DNA of 64,000 nucleotides from Natrinema salaciae. Lineage in GTDB: Archaea > Halobacteriota > Halobacteria > Halobacteriales > Natrialbaceae. Shown piece after piece: positions 36,350-44,250 of this stretch. Where the stretch lies: NCBI RefSeq assembly GCF_900110865.1, contig NZ_FOFD01000002.1:678835-742834 (forward strand), read 5' to 3'. Numbering within the stretch: position 1 is the first letter of the stretch; every line of letters starts with the position of its first letter. The position numbers and the translations under genes are program-made. The notes under the pieces were generated by a model, which saw nothing but the letters and a program-made list of their open reading frames with translations, was not told the origin of the DNA and ran no database searches.

Positions 36350-36402
36350 CACCGTGATACAGGGAGAACGCCCACGGCTCCAGTCGTGAGACGAATCCCG
36401 TG
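36350..36402 (+). mobile_element. Possible decayed IS200/IS605-type right end
   Basis: AGAACGCCCACGGCTCCAG then TCGTGAGACGAATCCCG contains an imperfect hairpin: CCCACGGCT (36371-36379) against AGTCGTGAG (36382-36390), 7 of 9 pairs. The GAACGCCCACGG...GAATCC pattern resembles 3' ends of haloarchaeal tnpB-type elements, where the stem is normally perfect. No transposase remains are recognisable upstream. The assignment rests on this similarity and is weak. Confidence 0.3.
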
Positions 36403-36431
36403 AGCGTCATCCAGTGTAACACTGCGGTGAG

Positions 36432-36590
36432 CTATTCCGAGTTCCGAGCAAGGTCACCAACGTCGCGTTCGGCGAGCAGTTCACACCACGCGACGACGTC
36501 GTCGTCGGTCGGTGTGGCGGGATCGACCGTGTCTCGAAGGGACTCGACTCGTTGTTCTGGATCGTCGGGTTCGTCTGCGTGATCGGTCAC
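36432..36590 (-). CDS. Small acidic protein following the giant protein gene
   Basis: A GTG start at 36590 and TAG stop give 52 residues: VTDHADEPDDPEQRVESLR, then a second half with VVAWCELLAERDVGDLARN. It is strongly acidic with an amphipathic helical end, the composition of real haloarchaeal proteins, and it has no competing frame. It starts 93 bp after the stop of the 1426-residue gene on the same strand and may be co-transcribed. No family recognised. Confidence 0.5.
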   Translation of the reverse strand: MTDHADEPDDPEQRVESLRDTVDPATPTDDDVVAWCELLAERDVGDLARNSE

Positions 36591-36683
36591 GGTGTCTCGC
36601 GAACGCAGACGTGCGTCGGTTGCTATCGTTCGGTTCTGTCGGCCGCCGAGCGGTCGTTTACGCGATACGTCAACGCAGCACGT

Positions 36684-39600
36684 TCACCGATCCTCCCGTT
36701 CCGGTGGGTTACTGCCGCGTCCGCCGTCGGTGTTCGAGACCGGCTCACCGTCGGGGAAATCGGGTTCGTCGCTTCCCTCGACCTCGAACAAGTCGTTCGC
36801 GAGCGTCTCGTATCCTGTTCTCCGGAGACCGTGGTCGATGCGGATCACGTAGTCGCCCGGGTTTTTGACGTTGACCGACGACAACGTGTCGGCGGTTCGT
36901 GAAACCGTTCGTCCCAGAGCGCCATCAGCGCGGAGCAGCTCCGCGTCGCCCGCTGCCTGGAGCGACTCGCTCACGGCCTCGATGCACGCTTCGATCCGTC
37001 TCCTGGGACCGTGTCTCTTTGCACCCTCCACGACCACGTCGGCGTAGAGGCCTTCCAGGAACGCCGCCGGATCGTCGACGTACGGCCCCCTCGTGAACTC
37101 TCGGAGCTCCGCATCGAGTCGTCGACGCCACTCGTCGCCACCGTGTTGAGCCGCGTCGAAGATCGCCCGAACGTACACGGCGGCGACGAACTCGGCTGGC
37201 TGCTCCGGCGTTTCCTTCGTCGCCGTCGCTTCGATCCGGGTGCTGACGAGCTCGAACCACTCCGCCGTCTCGGAGACGTCGGTGTGCGTTCGACCGACCT
37301 GCGAGAGCGCCTCGGCGTAGACCCGCTTGAAGATGTCTGCCCGCTCGAGTTCGATCCACTCGAGCGAGAACGCTTCCTGGAGGACTGCCAGGACCTCGGT
37401 CACCCCGAACCGGACCTCCTCGGCCGGAGCGTCGGCGGCGAGTGCAAGTGCACCGCCAAACACCGAGGCCACGTACGTGACCGGATGCGGTGGATTGTCT
37501 GGAGCGGCCGCGGCTGCCTGAATCTGGGACAGCACTGCCTCGACCAACCGTTCGTGTGTCCGTTCGCCGACGTCCGTCCGGGTCAACACTGCCGCCAGAA
37601 TCTCGGCGTCGGTCGACGCGAACGCCTCGAACCAGTCCACCGTGTCGGGCCCGTCGATGGACTCGCGACTGGTCCGTAGCGACTGGACGAGCACCGTGAT
37701 CCACTCCTGGGCGCGACTCGAGTCCCCGTCAGTCGCCCAGTTGACGGCGGCTTCGCCGTACACGTCCGCGAGGAACTGAACCGGATCGTCGACCGAATCG
37801 GTCGTGGTCGCCCGTGCCTCGATGCGATCCGTGAGGCCGGCGTACCAGGTATGCTCCTCGCGTGGCGTCACTCCATCGTCCGAATCGGCGTCGAAGCCCT
37901 GAACGTGTGTCGAGAGCGTCTCACGGTAGATCTCGGTCAGATATTGCGTTCTCTCCGCAGTGGATGCGTCCACCGCGACCCCCCGCGTCACTGCGGCGTC
38001 GTATCGCTCCATCCAGTCCTCGAAGCCGAGGGAGTCATCGAACGGGATCGTGTCCCTCCCGTACGGGTAACTGCTGACCGCGTCGGGATCGTCCTGCTCG
38101 ACGTCGCCAAAGGAGGCGAGCGCGTTCGCATGCAGGGCTGCTCGGCGTTGCTGTTCTGTCTCGAACTGTCCCGACTCCGCGATCGTATCGACGAGCCGGT
38201 GACACGTCGAAAACAACAGTTCCGCTCGCTCGAGTTCGCCCAGTTGGACGATCGTCCGAACGGCGTGCCCGTACCCGTCGAGGACGAACGTTTCAGGATC
38301 GTGGTCGAGGTCGAACGCTGTCGCTGTGTGGCACATGCTCCGGCCGACGGCGTCGAAGAAGGAGCCGACGTCCTCGTCCGGACAGCCGTGCTCGAACAGC
38401 CACAGACCGATCCCTGCGACGTAGAACTCCGTGAGCGTCATCCGCTGAACCTCCCGATCGATGATGATCTGGACTGCCTCCCTGGCACGGGACTCGATAT
38501 CGGCTACCCAGGCCGACAGTTCCTCGGGAGAACACTCGATACCTGCGACTGCCCCGAGCATAGACGCGAAACTGCTCCCGAGGACGCCCATCGTGTAGCG
38601 ATCGTTGGGGCTCATTGCGTGCTGGCGAACGCGGGAGACGATGGTGGTGATGCCGCCGTTCGCCGCCGCCGGATCGTCAGCCCGTCGGACGATTCGGCCG
38701 ACCGCACCCCCGTAAACGAAGTGGAGCGGAAACTGCCACCCGTCATCCGAGACCATCTCGTGGAGTGCCTGGTCGACACACTCGATCGCACCGTGGTTCA
38801 CCCTCGAGCCGTCCGGCGGCTGTGCGAGCCGAGCCAGTGCGCCCGTGAAGGCGGTGGCAAACGGTTCCACGTCGCCACCGACCGACTCCCGTCCGTGCGG
38901 GGCGGCGGTTTCGTTCGTGACCTCGAGCACGCCGCGTGCGACCGCGTGGACCCACTCGTCGGTCCTCGGGTTCGCTCGTGCGACGGCTGCGATCGCAGTT
39001 CCGTAGACCTCGCCCCGATACAGGAGGGACTCGTCGGAGTCGGCGGTTCGATTTCGCCCGACGTCCGCTACGAGGTCGTCGATGAACGAGAGCCACTGCT
39101 CGGCCGCGGCTGGCCCGTGCGTCGTCGAGATGACGTCGACGGCCTCGGCGACGACGGTGCCGACGAACTCGCCGTCCAGGGCGTGATCCGGTACTCCCGC
39201 GATCGCTGCCAGCGTGCTCTGATCCGTCACCGACTCGACGTCGATCGACCGGCGAGACGGCGACTGGATCTCGTTCCAGCCGATCGCATCGAGCAGGTCG
39301 CGAGCGACGGTCGCCGGCTCTCGGTCGATATCGGCGATCGATTCGGCGACCGAGAACTCGACGCGGTCGGTCCAGGCCGCCAATTCGTCACAGCCCGCCC
39401 GTTCGGCGACGTCCTCGAGTCGTGCGCGATTGGTGTCGTCACAGATGAGCACCGCGCCCGCACAACTCCCGTCGTCGACCCACTCGGGAAGTGCTCGAAC
39501 GCCGTCGTCGCCGTTGATAGCCGCAGGCTCGGCACCGTACGTCGCGACGACGACCGCGTTCGGCGTTGCCTCGATCCCCGTCCGAACGTGATCGGGACGC

Positions 39601-40964
39601 GTGAGAACGGGAAGGGTAACGGTCGCTCCCCAGTCGGCGAGTTCCGAGGCGAGGGACGCGGCCAGTTGTCGTTTCCCGCTCGCTTTGGGACCGGAGAGAA
39701 CGACAAGCCCCCCGTCGAGTGCCTCGAGGAGTTCGTCTCCGTCGACGAGCGATCTCCAGTCCGGATCAGTCTCGTCGTCGGTGCCCTCGAGCTCCCGGAT
39801 CGGGGTCGGCAGTTCACGCTCGGCTGCGGCATCGTGCAACGCTTGCGGACCGTCCCAGTGCCAGGCACCGACGAGTGGGGAGGTGCCGTACTCCTCGGGT
39901 CCCATCGACATCGTTTCGAACGAGGGACCCGCCGAGTGGAGCGCGTCCACTGCCTGCCCGATCACGTCACGTGCTGCGTCGACCACCGACTCCTCGTCGG
40001 CGTCGTCAGCGAGCCGGTCGCGGATCAGTGCTCGCGCGGGATCGTCAGCGAACACGCGGAGGTGATCGACCGTTCCTGGCGGAAGATCGAGGGCGATTTC
40101 CAGTCCCTCGGCGGTTGTGGGGAGTACCCGATATCGAGCGAGGGGCTCGAGCCAGTCTGCATCGTCCGCCAGTCCAACGGTGACCAGCGCTACCGCAGCG
40201 AGGACCGCTGGCGAGCGTTCGTGAGGCCGTTGACTCGGGAGGCCACCGCTCGGGACGAGCCGCGAGACGGCGTCCGCAAACGCCTCGCTGAACGGTCCGA
40301 CCGAGACGTCACGGTCTCCGAACGCTCGCCCGACGTCGTCAGGGAAGAGCACCTCCGCAGTGTCGTATTTCGAGAGGGAGAGAAACGCTGCCGGCGTGAC
40401 TGTCGCATCGTACCATCCCAGGTGTTGCTGCAGCTCCGGGGTGTCGAAGTAGTATGGCGGATACCTGGCCTGCTCCAGCACGGCCGCTCGCTCGTCGTCT
40501 CGTAGTCCGGGCGGACTTCGCTTGTTGAGACGCTGTCGAACAGCGTCGACTGCGGCTGCGGCACCGGTCGGTGGTGTTCGGACCAGCAAAACGGTGTCGA
40601 CCGTCTCGATGAAACTCCCAGAGACGCCGTGGTCGCTCCGACAGAGCCAGTCGAAGCTCCGTGGACGGGTGACGAGCACCGCACCACCCGATCTGGAAAA
40701 CAGCGATTTCTCACCGTACTCGTACGTATAACTCGAGAGGGGTTCGTCCTCGAGGTCGAACACCGCGGAGACGAAGTCCTCGACGATCACGGGTTCCTGA
40801 TCGTCGACGGCGGTGGTCTCGGGCAACTGTTCGACGGACTGACACAGCGGTTGCAGGTGCCGTGACGTTCCGATACCGGGTGCACTGAGTACGAGGGTCA
40901 CCCCACCCGACTCGACAGCGTCTGCCAGTTCGTCAGGTATGACTTCCTGAATACGGGATGTCAT
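36684..40964 (-). CDS. Giant 1426-residue protein with two degenerate P-loops and helical repeats; unknown function
   Basis: I do not recognise the family. Residues 20-36 (VTLVLSAPGIGTS) look like a Walker A loop without its Lys. Residues 418-436 (GGLVVLSGPKASGKRQLA) form a better one, with GKR where GKS/T is normal; GAVLICDDTN at 503-512 fits Walker B. This layout (N-terminal domain, NTPase, helical C-terminus) recalls STAND NTPases or AAA-like proteins. From about 590 on, repeats of 60-75 residues recur with a motif like P.xF..xVY..A...A (DPVQFLADVYGEA, QPAEFVAAVYVRAI, DPAAFLEGLYADVV), probably TPR/HEAT-like. No signal peptide or membrane segment. It lies between a carbamoyltransferase and orphan small genes. 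The divergent upstream region (40965-41159) is AT-rich. Signalling or defence is possible; evidence is weak. Confidence 0.7.
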   Translation of the reverse strand: MTSRIQEVIPDELADAVESGGVTLVLSAPGIGTSRHLQPLCQSVEQLPETTAVDDQEPVIVEDFVSAVFDLEDEPLSSYTYEYGEKSLFSRSGGAVLVTRPRSFDWLCRSDHGVSGSFIETVDTVLLVRTPPTGAAAAVDAVRQRLNKRSPPGLRDDERAAVLEQARYPPYYFDTPELQQHLGWYDATVTPAAFLSLSKYDTAEVLFPDDVGRAFGDRDVSVGPFSEAFADAVSRLVPSGGLPSQRPHERSPAVLAAVALVTVGLADDADWLEPLARYRVLPTTAEGLEIALDLPPGTVDHLRVFADDPARALIRDRLADDADEESVVDAARDVIGQAVDALHSAGPSFETMSMGPEEYGTSPLVGAWHWDGPQALHDAAAERELPTPIRELEGTDDETDPDWRSLVDGDELLEALDGGLVVLSGPKASGKRQLAASLASELADWGATVTLPVLTRPDHVRTGIEATPNAVVVATYGAEPAAINGDDGVRALPEWVDDGSCAGAVLICDDTNRARLEDVAERAGCDELAAWTDRVEFSVAESIADIDREPATVARDLLDAIGWNEIQSPSRRSIDVESVTDQSTLAAIAGVPDHALDGEFVGTVVAEAVDVISTTHGPAAAEQWLSFIDDLVADVGRNRTADSDESLLYRGEVYGTAIAAVARANPRTDEWVHAVARGVLEVTNETAAPHGRESVGGDVEPFATAFTGALARLAQPPDGSRVNHGAIECVDQALHEMVSDDGWQFPLHFVYGGAVGRIVRRADDPAAANGGITTIVSRVRQHAMSPNDRYTMGVLGSSFASMLGAVAGIECSPEELSAWVADIESRAREAVQIIIDREVQRMTLTEFYVAGIGLWLFEHGCPDEDVGSFFDAVGRSMCHTATAFDLDHDPETFVLDGYGHAVRTIVQLGELERAELLFSTCHRLVDTIAESGQFETEQQRRAALHANALASFGDVEQDDPDAVSSYPYGRDTIPFDDSLGFEDWMERYDAAVTRGVAVDASTAERTQYLTEIYRETLSTHVQGFDADSDDGVTPREEHTWYAGLTDRIEARATTTDSVDDPVQFLADVYGEAAVNWATDGDSSRAQEWITVLVQSLRTSRESIDGPDTVDWFEAFASTDAEILAAVLTRTDVGERTHERLVEAVLSQIQAAAAAPDNPPHPVTYVASVFGGALALAADAPAEEVRFGVTEVLAVLQEAFSLEWIELERADIFKRVYAEALSQVGRTHTDVSETAEWFELVSTRIEATATKETPEQPAEFVAAVYVRAIFDAAQHGGDEWRRRLDAELREFTRGPYVDDPAAFLEGLYADVVVEGAKRHGPRRRIEACIEAVSESLQAAGDAELLRADGALGRTVSRTADTLSSVNVKNPGDYVIRIDHGLRRTGYETLANDLFEVEGSDEPDFPDGEPVSNTDGGRGSNPPEREDR

Positions 40965-41159
40965 GAGTTCACTTCAACCAACTCCGTCGGCGAACGAATA
41001 CGAGAGAACGACAACGGCGGTTGACTATGTTCGAATATATTCGCACTTAATATAATAGTTTCTACCGCGAGTGGTTCCCGTCACAGTCAGACGGACGCTC
41101 CCGTCCACTGCCGTCGGTGCGCATCGGTGGGCGGCGAAGATGTCCTCCGTGCGGATCAA

Positions 41160-41321
41160 TCAGGATTCGACGGTACAGCCCCTCTCGGCGTTGTCGTGAT
41201 ACTCGCTGTCCTCACAGACATCGTCGTTTACGACGGTGAGGCTCGGTGGATACCGCATCGTGGTCGGTGGTCCGCTCTCGAGCGGATTGACGGAGGCCGA
41301 CATTCCTGCGTCACTCGGCAT
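41160..41321 (-). CDS. Small acidic hypothetical protein
   Basis: A 53-residue open frame with ATG at 41321: MPSDAGMSASVNPLESGPP, later RYPPSLTVVNDDVCEDSEY, ending with a second Cys (RGCTVES). Acidic, two Cys, good codon composition, no competing gene on the other strand until 41379. The two Cys could bind metal or form a disulfide. No family recognised. It is upstream of the giant gene on the same strand, with 195 bp between, and divergent from the next small gene. Confidence 0.4.
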   Translation of the reverse strand: MPSDAGMSASVNPLESGPPTTMRYPPSLTVVNDDVCEDSEYHDNAERGCTVES

Positions 41322-41378
41322 CGTGTTTCACTGTCGTCATTCACAGCTGATTTCGTGGCTCGCTGCGTTTGGATACCA

Positions 41379-41648
41379 ATGAACGTCCTCGACAGCGAGT
41401 CCTACTCCTACGTGCTGGTTGACGACGATGGCGAGTGGATCCTCACCTTTCTGCTGGGTGGGCCAGTTGAACGTGACGTGTCTGTCGCGTTGACCGACGA
41501 CGAGGTGACAGCGATAGCGGAGGGAGACCGGTCAACTGGCGACATCGTGGAGCAGTTCCGCGACGATCCGGCGGCGTACGAGGGGCGACGAGTGCACCCG
41601 CCCGTCCGGCCTCGGCGTGATAGTGAAGCGCCCGACTCGGATTCCTGA
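41379..41648 (+). CDS. Small acidic hypothetical protein
   Basis: An 89-residue protein, MNVLDSESYSYVLVDDDGEW start, a TFLLGGPVERDVSVALTDDE core and a mixed-charge tail (PPVRPRRDSEAPDSDS). The core has an alternating strand pattern and an LTDDEVTAIAEGD helix. No family recognised. The frame is open upstream, but the ATG at 41379 starts the protein-like part. It is the first gene of the AT-richer patch and points away from the giant gene. Confidence 0.55.
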   Translation: MNVLDSESYSYVLVDDDGEWILTFLLGGPVERDVSVALTDDEVTAIAEGDRSTGDIVEQFRDDPAAYEGRRVHPPVRPRRDSEAPDSDS

Positions 41649-41959
41649 GCGGAGCGGGAGTCTCGAGACAGAGCGTCTGCAGCCTTCAGCGTCGTTCTGA
41701 TACTCAGCGCGGTCGTCATCGGGGACGAGCGCGCCGTCGGCCTGGAGAGACACGTACTCGCCACCCTCGAGGGCACGAAACGATTCACATACCGATCGCA
41801 CCGCTGTCGTGCGATCAGGTGTGTAATGACGTTCAGTTGTTACGATAGCTACAGAACGTCTGTCAGTTCCGCTGCGCTCGTATCGGGCCACTTCCGTACT
41901 CGATTCCAACGACCTTTCATAGCACCCGTACGGAAGGAAATCAAAATAAGACCGCTTGC
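41649..41959. other. Intergenic region with a possible HalOD1-like gene fragment
   Basis: No intact gene in 311 bp. On the minus strand, between about 41640 and 41860, one frame carries protein-like sequence (VTTERHYTPDRTTAVRSV, then LEGGEYVSLQADGALVPDD) without a plausible start codon, weakly recalling the N-terminus of HalOD1-type domains. It may be a gene remnant or chance. Confidence 0.25.
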
Positions 41960-42364
41960 TCAGAGGTTGCTTTCGAGCGACGAGACGATGGACTCCGTAC
42001 GTTTGTCGACTTTGTTCATATTGGTGCACGGTTCTTTGTCCACCGTGAGGACTCCGTCTTCGTAGCCGATGTCGCCGGTCATGCCCGTCTCGTTTTTGAA
42101 CACCACCGTTTCGAGGCTCTCCTGTAGCGCTTCACGCCCCAGTTCGTCGCTACAGATTGACTCGATTGCATCGATCGTCGGCTGGAAGTACACTTTGGAC
42201 CATCCTTCGAACCAGAGGTCTTCATTGACGTTCACGTCGGTCAGCGATTCCCAGTCAACGTCAAGGTCTACCTCGAAACCGGCTGCATCATCCATCGATT
42301 CTTTCAGTGGGGGCATTTCGTTCTCCTCGAACTCCTTTACTTTCCGGCGATCGCTTAGATCCAT
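41960..42364 (-). CDS. Orphan acidic protein
   Basis: A 134-residue protein, strongly acidic with low GC for this genome: DLSDRRKVKEFEENEMPPLK start, VDWESLTDVNVNEDLWFEGW, FQPTIDAIESICSDELGREA and a Lys/Ser-containing tail. It reads as an alpha-beta domain with two Cys (ICSD, EPCTN). No family recognised; the composition and size resemble immunity- or antitoxin-like orphans, but that is only an impression. AT-rich promoter on the upstream side (42370-42420). Confidence 0.6.
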   Translation of the reverse strand: MDLSDRRKVKEFEENEMPPLKESMDDAAGFEVDLDVDWESLTDVNVNEDLWFEGWSKVYFQPTIDAIESICSDELGREALQESLETVVFKNETGMTGDIGYEDGVLTVDKEPCTNMNKVDKRTESIVSSLESNL

Positions 42365-42440
42365 TAATTTTTCACCTACTAAGTAGCTAAACTATGGGTA
42401 CTTAATATTACGTATTCGTCTTCCGTATTCTCGGCCACCA

Positions 42441-42536
42441 ATGCTATCGATAGCCGAGGCGAACTCGACGCTCGAGGGCCAGTGGGTAACGGTCCATCCC
42501 AGTCGTGACCCCGACGACTCTGACTCGAATGCTTGA
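42441..42536 (+). CDS. Possible very short protein
   Basis: ATG at 42441, 31 codons (MLSIAEANSTLEGQWVTVH, then an acidic end) and TGA at 42534-42536, abutting the end of the convergent gene. Acidic and Ser/Asp-rich as haloarchaeal proteins are, but too short to judge. Could be the leftover of a longer gene. Confidence 0.2.
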   Translation: MLSIAEANSTLEGQWVTVHPSRDPDDSDSNA

Positions 42537-42881
42537 TCAGTGGTTCTCGGTGACGAGTGTGCCACGTTCGGTCACCGCTTCGAGAAACTCGGTCTCTGAA
42601 AGGTCGGCGAGCGATCCGCGTGGAGACAGTAATTCGACGAGCCATTCGGCGTCACAGTCGTGGAGAAACGCCTCCCACTCCGAGAGATCGAACTCGTCGA
42701 AGCCGTAGGACGCGCCACCGAGTCCGTGGCCCTTCCCTTGCCACAACCGTATCTCCCGGGCGTCGAAGGAAATTCTGAGTTCTTTCGGCCAATCAGTCCC
42801 GTGGGGCGTGTCGGGATCCGGGTCGCCACTCGAGAGAACGTAGTCGGTGTCCATCGTATCGGATTCGGGTTCGTCGTTCAT
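42537..42881 (-). CDS. Orphan acidic protein
   Basis: A 114-residue protein starting MNDEPESDTMDTDYVLSSGD. A central KELRISFDAREIRLWQGKGH segment and a helical C-terminal half (EWEAFLHDCDAEWLVELL) suggest a compact alpha-beta fold. Very acidic start. No family recognised. It begins 16 bp after the stop of the zinc-ribbon gene (42898-43254) on the same strand, so they form an operon. The frame is open 50 codons further upstream but that part overlaps the preceding gene and is not coding in character. Confidence 0.55.
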   Translation of the reverse strand: MNDEPESDTMDTDYVLSSGDPDPDTPHGTDWPKELRISFDAREIRLWQGKGHGLGGASYGFDEFDLSEWEAFLHDCDAEWLVELLSPRGSLADLSETEFLEAVTERGTLVTENH

Positions 42882-42897
42882 AGGAATTGATACGCTG

Positions 42898-43254
42898 TCA
42901 TACGTCGTCTCGGTGCAGTCGCCGAAATTCTTCGACTGATTCACAGTCGTGTTCGTCCAGCCGTGTGACCCAGCCACCGAATTTGTATCGGCGCCAGCAC
43001 TGCTGGCCGTCGATGAAGACGGGATTGTCACCGATGTCAGCTACCACCGCACTATCGATGGGGTCGTCGGACTCTCGTTGTAGATACGCCCGTCCAGTGG
43101 CTGGCTCTTCATCGGAACTGGTCACTGCCCCTGCGTCACAGGCTTGACAGACGAGGTTTGCATATGTGCTTGCAAACTCGACATCGTACACCTCGAAGTG
43201 ATTTTCACAGAGTGCACAGACCGTCTGGGGTTCACCCGGCGGAAATGCCACCAT
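42898..43254 (-). CDS. Zinc-ribbon protein of unknown function
   Basis: A 118-residue protein. An N-terminal zinc ribbon has Cys13-x2-Cys16 (CALC) and Cys36-x2-Cys39 (CQAC), with an acidic middle and a basic-aromatic C-terminal part (QQCWRRYKFGGWVTRLDEHD). The pattern suits a small DNA- or protein-binding protein. It is the first gene of a two-gene operon with the orphan downstream. Start chosen at ATG 43254; the longer frame upstream runs into what looks like a broken HEAT-repeat gene. Confidence 0.6.
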   Translation of the reverse strand: MVAFPPGEPQTVCALCENHFEVYDVEFASTYANLVCQACDAGAVTSSDEEPATGRAYLQRESDDPIDSAVVADIGDNPVFIDGQQCWRRYKFGGWVTRLDEHDCESVEEFRRLHRDDV

Positions 43255-43479
43255 CTCTATGATGTGTGCCGTCACCACTGAAATAAAGCCTCGCTTCTGC
43301 AGCGCAGGTACTGCAGCAGATCGCTCCGATCGGTCTCTACGATCGGTTCGACGATGAAAATTCGAATTCGACGTTCGGAGTCCGGTCGAGTTCGACAAGT
43401 GTGCTCGTCGCCAGCATCCGTGCGCGCGGTCCAGGCAGGCCTGACGGAGCATCAGTCCGAATACGTCTGCGTCCATACC

Positions 43480-43750
43480 GTCGTCATGCCGGCGTTCCAC
43501 GACCGCTTTGGCGGTGATACTTCGACTGTTCACTCCGACATCGAGGACGATGTCGGTGACCGGCCGAATCGCCTCGGGATGTGCTGTTGCAACGTGACAT
43601 AGTGTCCACCCGGTATTGCTCGAGACGGTCACGTCGGATTCTCGCTCAGCGATCTCGAGCACGACACCAAGTGGTCGCGAACACCGCTAGGATACGTGCT
43701 GGCCGCCGCAGAGAGGAAGCGAATCGACGATAGCAGTGAGTTGTCCAGTG
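43480..43750 (-). pseudogene. Frameshifted fragment of a HEAT-repeat protein
   Basis: Two overlapping reverse frames read as one HEAT-like repeat pair. LLSSIRFLSAAASTYPSGV in the first frame (about 43748-43670) is followed, after a shift near 43665, by VVLEIAERESDVTVSSNTG and TLCHVATAHPEAIRPVTDI in the second frame. The helix-turn-helix pattern with AxxHPExIRPV is what haloarchaeal HEAT-repeat proteins show. Neither frame continues as a proper protein on both sides, so this is a relic of a longer gene. Confidence 0.45.
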
Positions 43751-43854
43751 GTTCAGGGACCTGGTGAGAGCGTCCCGTCACGACAGCGTTTCCATGCGGA
43801 ACCCTTACTATACGTGGGCGAATCGCTCGATTCAATCGAGGAACGCCGAAACCG

Positions 43855-44160
43855 ATGTGGCTTGAATGGGCTGACTCCAGTATCGAGTACGTCGAAGACC
43901 CGGCACGAAGCCCCATTGAAGTCGAAATCGAGGGAACGAGACACTCGATCGAGCCGGGAGCCCGATGGCACTCGAGGAGGTGGACCACCATCCAGCTGAC
44001 GCCAGTCCGGGTGCGATTCCGTCGGCACTCGGGCTGCCCGTGGACGAGTTCGACGGGTCACCGGTGTATCGCGGTAGCGAGACCGGTCTGGAATTGTCCT
44101 CCGCGGACCTCGGTGCTGAACCCGAGAGGAGACTCGCCATCCGCTCCTCGGAGAAGTGCA
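43855..44160 (+). pseudogene. Possible frameshifted small gene
   Basis: ATG at 43855 opens MWLEWADSSIEYVEDPARSP and reads as an acidic protein until about residue 38 (IEPGARW), where the composition turns Arg/Ser-rich. A second frame from ATG at 43965 continues with acidic protein-like sequence (MALEEVDHHPADASPGAIPS and YRGSETGLELSSADLGAEP). The two together look like one protein with a frameshift near 43960. Alternatively these are two short unrelated ORFs. Confidence 0.3.
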
Positions 44161-44250
44161 ATACGGTCGGTACGCATACAAACTCGAGGCCGTGCTGTAT
44201 CTCGACCGGCCGTCGAGTGACTGAGATCGGAATCCGGGGCCACATATCGG

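Noticed and set aside
34885-36357. Plus-strand frame of 490 codons inside the carbamoyltransferase gene
   Set aside because: Arg-rich +1 frame of a gene with complete NodU motifs; only its last few codons leave the gene.
37851-40505. Open frame of 884 codons on the plus strand inside the giant protein gene
   Set aside because: Arg/Val/Asp-rich antisense shadow with no domain pattern; long antisense frames are normal in GC-rich genes. The minus-strand frame has proper protein composition and length.
42379-42645. Reverse frame of 88 codons between the two acidic orphan genes
   Set aside because: Arg/Ser-rich, overlaps the end of a better-supported gene, no protein-like pattern.
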